A stretch of DNA of 42,198 nucleotides from Pseudoselenomonas ruminantium (lineage in GTDB: Bacteria > Bacillota > Negativicutes > Selenomonadales > Selenomonadaceae): the NCBI GenBank assembly GCA_902780915.1, contig CACZHK010000037.1, positions 1 to 42,198 on the forward strand, in the 5' to 3' direction. The notes below the pieces were generated by a model. It made no database searches. It had not been told where the DNA came from and saw only the letters and a program-made list of their open reading frames with translations. The first letter of the stretch is position 1; each line of letters starts with the position of its first letter. Positions 16,210 to 23,503 of this stretch are shown piece by piece. Made by a program: the position numbers and the translations under genes.

Positions 16210-16239
16210 GTATATAGCAAGGTAGTATGTAGCAAGGCA
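16210..16239 (+). repeat. 15-nt tandem repeat in the pgm leader
   Basis: GTATATAGCAAGGTA is followed at once by GTATGTAGCAAGGCA, 13 of 15 identical. It sits directly after the palindrome and about 35 nt before the phosphoglucomutase start. Function not evident. Confidence 0.6.
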
Positions 16240-16272
16240 AAATCTATTGATTTTACGGGAAGGATGGGTTTT

Positions 16273-17955
16273 ATGTATCAGGATGAATACAAGCGCTGGC
16301 TTGAGGCGGATCTCATTGACTGCGACCTGGGGAAAGAGCTCAGGGATATTCAGGGGGACGATGATGCCATCAAGGAGCGCTTCGCAGCTTCTCTGCAGTT
16401 TGGTACTGCAGGCCTGCGCGGCACGTTGGGGGCAGGCACCAACCGCATGAACATCTGGGTGGTGCGCCAGGCTACCCAGGGCGTGGCTGACTGGGTCAAG
16501 GGCGAGGGCGGCACCCAGACGGTGGCTATCAGCTATGATACCCGCCTCAAGGGCTGGACTTTTGCCAAGGAGGCTGCAGGTGTGCTGGCTGCCAATGGCA
16601 TCAATGTCCGCATCTATGACGAGCCCATGCCCGTACCTGCCCTGTCTTTCGCCACCCGCTTCTACAAGGCCAATGCGGGCATCATGGTCACCGCCAGCCA
16701 TAACCCCGCCAAGTACAACGGCTACAAGGCCTATGGCCCGGACGGCTGCCAGATGACGGACGACGCGGCTGATGTGGTTTACAATGCCATCCAGAAGACG
16801 GATGTGCTCACCGGGGCCAAGTATATGTCCTTTGCCGAGGGCGTGGAGAAAGGCCTCATCAAGTTCGTGGGCGAGGACTGCAAGGACGGCCTCTATGAGA
16901 ATATCGAGGCCTGCCAGGTGCGACCGGGCCTCTGCAAGACTGCCGGCCTGAAGCTGGTCTACAGCCCCTTGAACGGCACCGGCCTGGTGCCTGTGACCCG
17001 CGTGCTCCGCGATATCGGCGTTGACGATGTGACCATCGTGCCGGAGCAGGAGTATCCCAACGGCTACTTCACCACCTGCTCTTATCCGAACCCGGAAATC
17101 CTGGCTGCCATGGAAAAGGGCGTGGAGCTGGCCAAGAAAGAGGGCGCCGACCTGATGTTGGCCACCGACCCCGATGCAGACCGGGTGGGCATTGCCATGA
17201 AGTGCCCGGACGGCTCCTATGAGCTGGTGTCCGGCAACGAGATGGGCGTGCTGCTCCTGGACTACATCTGCGCAGGCCGCCAGGAAAAGGGCACCATGCC
17301 CAAGGACCCCGTGGCTGTGAAGTCCATCGTTTCCACGCCCCTGGCTGATGCGGTAGCCAAGCACTATGGCGTGGAGCTCCGCCACACCCTCACGGGCTTC
17401 AAGTGGATTGGCGACCAGATCCTGCAGCTGGAAGGCAAGGGAGAGGAGAACCGCTTCATCTTCGGTTTCGAGGAAAGCTACGGATATCTTGCCGGCCCCT
17501 ACGTCCGTGACAAGGATGCAGTGGTGGCCTCCATGCTGATCTGCGAGATGGCTGCTTACTACCGCAGCAAGGGCTCTTCCATCAAGGCCCGCCTGGAGGA
17601 AATCTACAGCCAGTATGGCCGCTACCTGAATAAGGTTGACAGCTTCGAGTTCCCTGGGCTCTCCGGCATGGACAAGATGAAGGGCATGATGGAGAACCTG
17701 CGCAAAGATCCCATCAAGGAACTGGCCGGCAAGAAGGTCACCAAGGTCATTGATTATCTCGATACCGCCGCTACGGGGCTGCCCAAGTCCAATGTGCTGA
17801 CCTATGAGCTGGAGGATGGGTCCAGTGTGATTATTCGTCCCTCCGGCACGGAGCCGAAGATCAAGGCTTATTACACTACTAAGGGGAAGGATTTGAAGGA
17901 GGCTGAGGAAGCTAAAGCCAAGTTGGCTGAGGCTGTGAAGCCGTATCTTTCCTAA
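16273..17955 (+). CDS. pgcA: Phosphoglucomutase / phosphomannomutase (alpha-D-phosphohexomutase family)
   Basis: A 560-residue cytosolic enzyme interconverting glucose-1-phosphate and glucose-6-phosphate (or the mannose pair). Catalytic phosphoserine S142 in TASHNPAKYNGYK; Mg-binding loop DPDADR at 299-304; sugar-specificity loop GFEES at 398-402; phosphate-binding PSGTEPK from 523. Length and order of the four domains match the PgcA-type enzymes. ATG 16273 is chosen because GGGAAGGA (16257 onward) lies about 9 nt upstream; ATG 16264 is in frame but abuts that site. It would feed UDP-glucose synthesis and links to the Leloir genes further on. Confidence 0.94.
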   Translation: MYQDEYKRWLEADLIDCDLGKELRDIQGDDDAIKERFAASLQFGTAGLRGTLGAGTNRMNIWVVRQATQGVADWVKGEGGTQTVAISYDTRLKGWTFAKEAAGVLAANGINVRIYDEPMPVPALSFATRFYKANAGIMVTASHNPAKYNGYKAYGPDGCQMTDDAADVVYNAIQKTDVLTGAKYMSFAEGVEKGLIKFVGEDCKDGLYENIEACQVRPGLCKTAGLKLVYSPLNGTGLVPVTRVLRDIGVDDVTIVPEQEYPNGYFTTCSYPNPEILAAMEKGVELAKKEGADLMLATDPDADRVGIAMKCPDGSYELVSGNEMGVLLLDYICAGRQEKGTMPKDPVAVKSIVSTPLADAVAKHYGVELRHTLTGFKWIGDQILQLEGKGEENRFIFGFEESYGYLAGPYVRDKDAVVASMLICEMAAYYRSKGSSIKARLEEIYSQYGRYLNKVDSFEFPGLSGMDKMKGMMENLRKDPIKELAGKKVTKVIDYLDTAATGLPKSNVLTYELEDGSSVIIRPSGTEPKIKAYYTTKGKDLKEAEEAKAKLAEAVKPYLS

Positions 17956-17965
17956 AACATATTCA

Positions 17966-18009
17966 TGGCAATAAAAAAAGAGCCGGTTTCCGGCTCTTTT
18001 TTATTGCCA
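17966..18009. terminator. Bidirectional terminator between pgcA and the SHMT-like gene
   Basis: A long inverted repeat TGGCAATAAAAAAAGAGCCGG / CCGGCTCTTTTTTATTGCCA with a tiny TT loop. A-run on the left and T-run on the right make it work for the rightward pgcA transcript and for the leftward transcript ending at 18017. Confidence 0.95.
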
Positions 18010-18016
18010 TTTTTTC

Positions 18017-19354
18017 TTAGTTGTCCCAGAAACTCCACATGCGTTCCTGCTGGGCTTCCTGTTTTTCGGCTTCCACTTCCTGGCTGATATTGAGGTCTTT
18101 CTGGCCATAGCCCGGTGTCAGGCTGATGTTGGTGGGCAGCCATTCGTTGGAAAATAAGGGCTTGTCCATCAGGATGGTCCGTATCTGTGCCCTGGCTCTG
18201 TCCTTGGCGGCCTTGTCCTGGGCTGACAGCAGGAAGTCGCCTATGATGTGGCCGATGGTCTGCAGGGAGGGTTCTTTGAGAGCTCTGGTGGTGGGGTCGA
18301 GGGTGGAGAGGCGCAGGATGGGGAAGGTGAGGCTTTCGTCAGCGGTGAGCATTTCATCGCCCTTGACCAGGAAGCCTGCTTCGCTCAGGTTGGCTACGGC
18401 TTTTTTAGGCGTGGTGCCTTTGGGCAGGCGGGCCAGTACCAGATGGCTTTCTGTGTCGCCGCAGAGGGTCTTGAGGCCTGCATCACGGAGACCTTTCTGC
18501 AGGGCCTGGGCATTCTTGAGCACCTGCTCGCAGCAGGCCTTGAAGGGGGCGGTGCCGGCTTCAAGGAAGGTGGTGGCCAGAGCTGCCAGCACATTTTTCT
18601 TTATCATGGCATGGCCCGTGTCCATGAGGGATTTGTCCAGCTTCTCTGCCAGTTCTCTGGTGGTGAGGATGACTGCGCTCTGAGGGCCGTGGAGGGAGTC
18701 GCTGGTGGGGAAGGTCACCACATCGGCATAGGGGACAGGGGAGGGGGCGTAGCCTGCGGCCACGGCCCCGGCATTCTGGCCGATATCCACCCAGAGATAG
18801 GCTCCCACCTCGTCAGCGATGTGCTTGAGTTCCTCGAAATCCATTTGCCGGGGGTAGTTCACCGGGGAGTAGATGATGAGCTTGGGACGGCGGGACTGGG
18901 CGATATGTGCCACCCGCTCCAGTTCCACCGTTTCTGTTTCGGGATTGATGCTGAAGTTCAGGAAATCAAAGTGCATCCACCCGCCGCTGCAATGTTCCGC
19001 CTTGCGCCGATTGAAGGAAAGCACCGTATCCCCGTCCTGCACCAGTGCATGGAACACCACCCGCGAAGCCGAGCCGATATCCGACAGCCGCACAATGGCA
19101 TGGCCGGCCTTGAACAGCTTCTCTGCCCTGGAGGCCGCAATGTCCTCCAGCTTCATATGGGAAGTCAGGGCGTGGTGGTCAAGGTAGCCATTGCCGAAAA
19201 TGCTGCCCTTGAGGTAGGCGCTGAAGGGGGAAACCGCATTAGAAGTGGGCAGCAGCGACAAAGTATGCCTCTGCCTCTGGACTTCCTGCTGCAAAAGACC
19301 GTATATTTCCGGGTCAAAGGATGCTAAACTTTCGGTAAGTGTCTGATTCTGCAT
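18017..19354 (-). CDS. SHMT-like fold-type I protein lacking the PLP lysine
   Basis: A 445-residue relative of serine hydroxymethyltransferase (GlyA). The core aligns by eye: DEVGAYLWVDIGQNAGAVAAG (179-201) and SPVPYADVVT (205-214) match DEVGAYLMVDMAHIAG and SPVPYADVVT of GlyA. Where GlyA has THKTLRGP, this protein has TSDSLHGP (217-224): the Schiff-base lysine is D219 and the preceding His is S218. The His of DMAH is Q193, and the ASENF region is PTSNA. D190 and the C-terminal Arg (RLSTLDPTTR) remain. So it is probably not a PLP-Lys enzyme; a regulatory, binding or new catalytic role is open. ATG 19354 has AAGGAG. It lies 54 nt behind the DASS transporter and is almost certainly co-transcribed. 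Confidence 0.88.
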   Translation of the reverse strand: MQNQTLTESLASFDPEIYGLLQQEVQRQRHTLSLLPTSNAVSPFSAYLKGSIFGNGYLDHHALTSHMKLEDIAASRAEKLFKAGHAIVRLSDIGSASRVVFHALVQDGDTVLSFNRRKAEHCSGGWMHFDFLNFSINPETETVELERVAHIAQSRRPKLIIYSPVNYPRQMDFEELKHIADEVGAYLWVDIGQNAGAVAAGYAPSPVPYADVVTFPTSDSLHGPQSAVILTTRELAEKLDKSLMDTGHAMIKKNVLAALATTFLEAGTAPFKACCEQVLKNAQALQKGLRDAGLKTLCGDTESHLVLARLPKGTTPKKAVANLSEAGFLVKGDEMLTADESLTFPILRLSTLDPTTRALKEPSLQTIGHIIGDFLLSAQDKAAKDRARAQIRTILMDKPLFSNEWLPTNISLTPGYGQKDLNISQEVEAEKQEAQQERMWSFWDN

Positions 19355-19408
19355 ATCTCAAAATCTCCTTAGAGGCAAACTGACGAACTCCGTGGCCAAG
19401 CCGAAGGC

Positions 19409-20953
19409 TTAACCTACAATCCATTTGACAAAGTAAATAGCCAGCGGTATGGTCACGCAGGCAATGCCGATGAAGTCTATATAGACGCCCGTCTTGATCA
19501 TCTTGGTGATGGGAATATACCCGGAGGCATACACAATGGCATTAGGCGGCGTGGATACCGGCAGCATGAAGCCCAGGGAGGCGGACAGGGCAATGCCCAC
19601 GGACACCGGCACAGGGCTGATGCCCGCCGAGATAGCGGCTGTGATGGCCAGAGGGCCGATCATGTTGGTAGCTGCCGTGTGGCTGGTAAGCTCCGAGAGC
19701 AGGAGGGCAATGACGGAGAAGATGGCCACCATGGCAATCTCCGAAGGTTCGCCCCCCATGGAGCTGACGATGAGGTCCCCCACCCACTGGGAGAGGCCTG
19801 TCTTATACATCATGCCGCCCATGGCCAGGCCGCCGCCAAAGAGGATTAAAGTGCCCCACTCGATGCCTTGCATGGCCTCAGACCACTTCAAGGTGAACTG
19901 GCGTTCCTTGAAATTCACTGGCATGAGGAACAGCAGCAAAGCGCCTGCCATGGCGGCTACCGCCTCCGGGAAGAGCCGGTCGTACATCTTCAGCACGGGG
20001 GCAGTGGCGCCAAAGGCTATGGATAGGAAGCCCGGCATTACCCAGAGGGTCACGGCCACGATGAAAGCAATCAGGGTGTTTCTCTGGGCACGGGTCCAGC
20101 CGCCCAGCTCGGAAAGCTTCGTCTTGATGAAGAGGTCTGCCCCCTCGATGCGCTTCACATCGGCGGGGAACAGGTGGGAGAGCACCATATAGGCAATGGC
20201 GAAGTAAACCACCATGGCAATGAGGCCCCAGGTCATCCACTGGAAGAAGGAAACATGGATGTCGCACATGGTATCGAGGAAACCTAGCATGATGAGGTTG
20301 GGCGGGGTGCCGATGGGGGTCAGGACACCGCCGATGGAGCAGGAGTAGGCAGTCATCAGCATGAGGCCCGTGGCGTATTTGTACTCGTGGAGGTGAATCT
20401 CCCTGCCACTCATGGCAAACATTTCTTTAATGGAGGTTAAAAGTCCCAGACAGATGGGGAACATCATGGCGGCGGTGGCGGTGTTGCTGACCCAGCCGGA
20501 GCAGAGGGCAGCCGCCAGGCCTACGGCCAGGAAAATCCGCTTTGGGTTCGAGCCCACCCACTCACGGGAAAGGAGCCAGTAGGCAAACCGCTTGTCCAGG
20601 CCATGGGTCATCATGGCCTTGGCCAGGATGAAGCCACCCATGAAGAGGAAGATCATGGGGTTGGCAAAGGCCGCAAAGGCGGTGCCCACAGGCACCACGC
20701 CGGTGATGACCGCAAGGGTCGGCCCGATGAGCGAGGTGACGGGGATGGGCACAGGCTCCGTAATCCACCAGAGAGCCACCAGCACCATGATGGCCAGGAG
20801 CTTGTGGGCTTCGAGGGTCAGCCCGGCTATGGGGGTTATGAAGACCAGCACCGCCAGGATGGGCGCGCCAAAGAGCCCGACAGTGCGCCGCTTGCGGTCA
20901 AAGGCTTCTTCTGCTTTTTTTACTGCTTCGGCTTCAGATTGATGCTTGTTCAA
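19409..20953 (-). CDS. DASS-family (SLC13) sodium:anion symporter
   Basis: A 514-residue inner-membrane transporter of the divalent anion:Na+ symporter family (dicarboxylates, citrate or sulfate). About eleven TM segments with the two halves of the inverted repeat. The first SNT motif is intact (WVSNTATAAMM, S156-T158). The second half has ELTSHTAATNM, that is SHT where SNT is usual. The TTG start at 20953 is placed by AAGGAGG 8 nt upstream and by the polar start MNKHQSEAEAVKK; no ATG fits. First gene of the leftward pair with the SHMT-like gene, which suggests that the latter acts on, or senses, the imported organic anion (inference). Confidence 0.92.
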   Translation of the reverse strand: MNKHQSEAEAVKKAEEAFDRKRRTVGLFGAPILAVLVFITPIAGLTLEAHKLLAIMVLVALWWITEPVPIPVTSLIGPTLAVITGVVPVGTAFAAFANPMIFLFMGGFILAKAMMTHGLDKRFAYWLLSREWVGSNPKRIFLAVGLAAALCSGWVSNTATAAMMFPICLGLLTSIKEMFAMSGREIHLHEYKYATGLMLMTAYSCSIGGVLTPIGTPPNLIMLGFLDTMCDIHVSFFQWMTWGLIAMVVYFAIAYMVLSHLFPADVKRIEGADLFIKTKLSELGGWTRAQRNTLIAFIVAVTLWVMPGFLSIAFGATAPVLKMYDRLFPEAVAAMAGALLLFLMPVNFKERQFTLKWSEAMQGIEWGTLILFGGGLAMGGMMYKTGLSQWVGDLIVSSMGGEPSEIAMVAIFSVIALLLSELTSHTAATNMIGPLAITAAISAGISPVPVSVGIALSASLGFMLPVSTPPNAIVYASGYIPITKMIKTGVYIDFIGIACVTIPLAIYFVKWIVG

Positions 20954-21014
20954 ATTGTTGCGCCTCCTTCGTAAATTATTGAAAGATAATTGCTTTGCTT
21001 TAATTGTTCTTTGT

Positions 21015-21033
21015 GGCAGGGATTTTCCCTGCC
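21015..21033. promoter_or_regulatory. Inverted repeat between the DASS and rpsF genes
   Basis: GGCAGGGA-TTT-TCCCTGCC, an 8-bp perfect inverted repeat, 62 nt before the DASS start on the minus strand and 25 nt before the rpsF -35 box. No T-run follows on either side, so an operator or leader hairpin is more likely than a terminator. No clear minus-strand promoter could be picked. Confidence 0.4.
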
Positions 21034-21057
21034 TGGGAAAATTTTATATTTGAGGAC

Positions 21058-21087
21058 TTGCAAGGGAGTGGTTATTGATGGTATAAT
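21058..21087 (+). promoter_or_regulatory. rpsF-ssb-rpsR promoter
   Basis: -35 TTGCAA (21058-21063), 18-nt spacer, consensus -10 TATAAT (21082-21087) preceded by extended TGG. The leader to rpsF is about 95 nt. Confidence 0.85.
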
Positions 21088-21135
21088 CTTCTAGTCGTAA
21101 TTAAAGCAAGGTTTGAGTTTGGAAACTTATTTGAA

Positions 21136-21183
21136 CCTCTGCCCCGGGCAAAGACCCGTGGCCAATGACCAGAGAGGGAGGTG
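21136..21183 (+). promoter_or_regulatory. Candidate S6:S18 autoregulatory leader
   Basis: In the rpsF leader, CCTCT (21136-21140) can pair with AGAGG (21173-21177), which overlaps the Shine-Dalgarno. Inside, GCC(C)CGGG pairs with CCCG(T)GGC around the loop CAAAGA, leaving CAATGACC as an asymmetric bulge. Ribosomal proteins S6:S18 repress this operon through such a leader in many bacteria; the CCG-type bulge feature cannot be confirmed without a covariance model. Confidence 0.45.
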
Positions 21184-21188
21184 ATTTC

Positions 21189-21476
21189 GTGAGAAAGTAC
21201 GAGATCATATTCATCGTTAAGCCGATGGAAGAGGAAGCAACCAATGCTGTCATCGAGAAGTTCTCGAACCTCATCAAGAAGAACGGCGGTACGATCGAAA
21301 ATGAAGATCGCTGGGGCAAGAAGCGTCTTGCCTATGAGATCAAGGATTGCGCTGAAGGCTTCTACTGCCTGTTCAACGTTGCGTGCGAGCCTGCCTGCGT
21401 GGCTGAGTGCGACCGCGTGATGAAGATTACGGACGAGCTCCTCAAGCACATGATCGTCAAATCCGACGAAGAGTAA
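21189..21476 (+). CDS. rpsF: 30S ribosomal protein S6
   Basis: A 95-residue primary rRNA-binding protein of the small-subunit platform, partner of S18. VRKYEIIFIVKPMEEEA at the start and ENEDRWGKKRLAYEIKD in the middle are characteristic. The start is GTG 21189, 6 nt after GGGAGGTGA; an in-frame ATG at 21165 precedes the ribosome binding site and is not used. First gene of the conserved rpsF-ssb-rpsR operon. Confidence 0.97.
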   Translation: MRKYEIIFIVKPMEEEATNAVIEKFSNLIKKNGGTIENEDRWGKKRLAYEIKDCAEGFYCLFNVACEPACVAECDRVMKITDELLKHMIVKSDEE

Positions 21477-21506
21477 TATCTTAAATCCAGTCAGGGAGGA
21501 TTTGCC

Positions 21507-21950
21507 ATGAACAAAGTTGTGCTTATCGGTCGCTTGACCCGCGACCCGGAACTGCGCTATACCCAGTCCGGCAAGGCATTTGCGACCTTTACTCTTGCTG
21601 TAGACCGTCGCTTCCGCAGACAGGCGGAGCAGAACGGTCAGCCCACTGCTGACTTTATCCCCTGCATGGCTTGGGATAAGCTGGCAGAGATAATTGGCAA
21701 CAACCTTGCCAAGGGCCGCCGTGTGGGTGTGGAGGGAAGGCTTCAGACCCGTACTTATGAGGCTCAGGATGGCTCCAAGCGCAACGCCTTTGATGTGGTG
21801 CTGGACGAGCTGGAGTTCCTCGATCCCAAGGGCACTACGCAGCAGGGGGGCTACGGCCAGGGCTTCGGCGCCCCGGCACCCCAGGCACAGCAGGCACCGG
21901 CCGGAAATGATTTCGGCCCGAATATCTCTGACGAGGAAATCCCGTTTTAA
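21507..21950 (+). CDS. ssb: Single-stranded DNA-binding protein
   Basis: A 147-residue SSB: N-terminal OB fold (MNKVVLIGRLTRDPELRYT; GVEGRLQTRTYE) up to about residue 107, a short Gly/Gln/Ala-rich linker, and the acidic C-terminal tip DEEIPF that docks repair and replication proteins. It protects single-stranded DNA in replication, recombination and repair. AGGGAGG lies 8 nt before the ATG. Sits between rpsF and rpsR as in most Firmicutes. Confidence 0.97.
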   Translation: MNKVVLIGRLTRDPELRYTQSGKAFATFTLAVDRRFRRQAEQNGQPTADFIPCMAWDKLAEIIGNNLAKGRRVGVEGRLQTRTYEAQDGSKRNAFDVVLDELEFLDPKGTTQQGGYGQGFGAPAPQAQQAPAGNDFGPNISDEEIPF

Positions 21951-21965
21951 GGAGGGAAAGAATCG

Positions 21966-22196
21966 ATGAGAAGAGACAGAGGCAGAAGGCCCCGCAGGAA
22001 AGTTTGCTCTTTCTGCGTGGACAAGGTCGAGCATATCGACTATAAGGATGTGGCAAAGCTCCGTCGTTTCGTGACTGAGCGCGGCAAGATCCTGCCCCGC
22101 CGCATTTCCGGCAACTGCGCAAAGCATCAGCGTCAGGTGACCGTGGCTATCAAGCGTGCACGCAACATTGCACTGCTGCCCTTCACCGCTGAGTAA
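21966..22196 (+). CDS. rpsR: 30S ribosomal protein S18
   Basis: A 76-residue small-subunit protein that forms a heterodimer with S6. The conserved core [21 protein letters not shown] is complete. It carries CSFC near the N-terminus and a further Cys in GNCAKHQ, so it is the zinc-type (C+) form. AAGGAGGGAAAG precedes ATG 21966. Last gene of the operon, followed by a strong terminator. Confidence 0.97.
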   Translation: MRRDRGRRPRRKVCSFCVDKVEHIDYKDVAKLRRFVTERGKILPRRISGNCAKHQRQVTVAIKRARNIALLPFTAE

Positions 22197-22205
22197 GCGA
22201 TATCA

Positions 22206-22247
22206 AGGCGTTATGCCCCTATGGGGATGGCGCCTTTTTATTTTTTG
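22206..22247 (+). terminator. Rho-independent terminator of the rpsF operon
   Basis: Stem AGGCGTTATGCCCC / GGGGATGGCGCCT with loop TAT and minor mismatches, then TTTTTATTTTTTG. Ten nt after rpsR. Confidence 0.92.
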
Positions 22248-22255
22248 TTTTTTCA

Positions 22256-22284
22256 TGGAAAAATCAAAAATAATGCTGTATAAT
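22256..22284 (+). promoter_or_regulatory. Candidate dedA promoter
   Basis: A consensus -10 TATAAT (22279-22284), 17 nt after a weak -35 TGGAAA (22256-22261). It lies right after the rpsR terminator, and the leader would be about 40 nt. Confidence 0.5.
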
Positions 22285-22329
22285 GCCCCTTAGAGTTAAA
22301 GCTAGTGCAAGAAAGGACGATAGACAAAT

Positions 22330-22950
22330 ATGGAGAGTTTTTCCGGGGTGTTCCTGCAGTTCATTGCTGATTGGGGCTATGTGGCAGTGGCGGTGCTGAT
22401 GGCGGCTGAGAACGCCTGCATCCCTATTCCCAGCGAGCTGATCCTGGGCTTCGCAGGTTTCCTGATTTTTTCCGGGGATATGACCTTTACGGGTGCTATG
22501 ATTGCCGGCATGGTGGGCGGCATCGTGGGCTCGGTCTTTGCCTATGCCGTGGGGCATAAGGGCGGCCGCAGCTTCGTGGATAAGTATGGCAAGTATTTCT
22601 TCGTGAAAAAGAGCCATGTGGACATCGCTCAGAACTGGTTTGACAAGTATGGCTTGAAGGCTGTGTTCTTCAGCCGCATGCTGCCGGTGGTGCGTACCTT
22701 CATTTCCCTGCCTGCAGGCTTCGCTCACGTGAACTTCAATAAGTTCATCATCTACACCATCGCCGGAAGCCTTCCCTGGACAGCGCTTATACTTGCTGCC
22801 GGCATGATGCTGGGCAAGAGCTGGGAGGTCATGCTGGCAGTGGGTCATCAGGCCAGCCTGATTTTCGTGGGCATCTGCGCCGTGGTCATTGCCGTCATGT
22901 ACCTGCGCCACCGCAGGGCCAAGGCACAGGCCCGAGCACAAATGGAATAA
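22330..22950 (+). CDS. DedA-family membrane protein
   Basis: A 206-residue polytopic inner-membrane protein of the DedA/SNARE-associated family; members act as lipid (undecaprenyl phosphate, C55-P) flippases or in membrane homeostasis. Family motifs: AENACIPIPSEL early (Glu before the re-entrant loop) and FFSRMLPVVRTFISLPAG, the FxRxxPxxR motif. Four to five TM segments, with an Arg/Lys-rich tail RHRRAKAQARAQ. AAAGGA is 13 nt before the ATG. Its own promoter and terminator suggest a monocistronic unit. Which branch (UptA-like or other) is not clear from sequence alone. Confidence 0.9.
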   Translation: MESFSGVFLQFIADWGYVAVAVLMAAENACIPIPSELILGFAGFLIFSGDMTFTGAMIAGMVGGIVGSVFAYAVGHKGGRSFVDKYGKYFFVKKSHVDIAQNWFDKYGLKAVFFSRMLPVVRTFISLPAGFAHVNFNKFIIYTIAGSLPWTALILAAGMMLGKSWEVMLAVGHQASLIFVGICAVVIAVMYLRHRRAKAQARAQME

Positions 22951-22956
22951 TAGCAA

Positions 22957-22987
22957 AGCCTCCCCCACTCTGCGGGGCAGGCTTTTT
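22957..22987 (+). terminator. Rho-independent terminator
   Basis: Stem AGCCT-C-CCCC / GGGG-C-AGGCT around a 7-nt loop, followed by five T. The Shine-Dalgarno of the next gene begins 6 nt later, so the thioesterase gene depends on read-through or on a promoter within this hairpin region. Confidence 0.8.
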
Positions 22988-23003
22988 CTATAGGGAGGAT
23001 ATT

Positions 23004-23435
23004 ATGTCAGAAGAGCAGAACTTAACCGAGTTACAAAAAAATATCATCCGCTTTTTCCATCAGAATACCTTTGCTGACCACATGAACGTGGAGGTGGTGA
23101 TGGAGGAAGGGGGCAGTGCCCATCTGGAGCTTTTGGTGGAGGAATACCACACCAACCTTTACAATATTGCCCATGGGGGAGTGCTCATGACCTTGGCAGA
23201 CACCGCCATGGGGGCGGCCTGCCTGGAACTGGGCAAGAAGGTGGTCACCATCCAGCTGGGCATTGAGTTCATGCATTCGGTGCCTCTGACGGAGCGCATT
23301 ATCACCAGGGCAAAAGTGCTCCACGACGGACGGCGCACCATGGCTTGCGAGTGTGAGATGCTGAGCCGGGAGGGCAAGCTCTTTGCCAAATCTCATGGAA
23401 CCTTCTATGTTCTGGGGCAGCTGGAAGAAGAGTGA
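23004..23435 (+). CDS. PaaI-type hotdog-fold thioesterase
   Basis: A 143-residue acyl-CoA thioesterase of the PaaI/YdiI type. The helix motif YNIAHGGVLMTLADTAMG (residues 52-69) carries the HGG and the acidic residue in ADTA that serve catalysis; the beta sheet follows with VTIQLGIEFMHSVP. Likely a homotetramer in the cytosol. GGGAGG lies 6 nt before the ATG. The substrate (aryl- or medium-chain acyl-CoA) is not determined. Single gene between DedA and a secreted protein; no pathway genes are nearby. Confidence 0.9.
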   Translation: MSEEQNLTELQKNIIRFFHQNTFADHMNVEVVMEEGGSAHLELLVEEYHTNLYNIAHGGVLMTLADTAMGAACLELGKKVVTIQLGIEFMHSVPLTERIITRAKVLHDGRRTMACECEMLSREGKLFAKSHGTFYVLGQLEEE

Positions 23436-23503
23436 CACTTCATTCTGTTTTCAGCATATGATGTTATACTTTCACCCGTATTTTGCGTATAGGAGCTGAA
23501 AAC

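Noticed and set aside
15766..16272. Upstream extension of the phosphoglucomutase frame into the MATE gene
   Set aside because: The translated extension is an out-of-frame copy of the MATE coding sequence; the conserved N-terminus begins at 16273 with a proper ribosome binding site.
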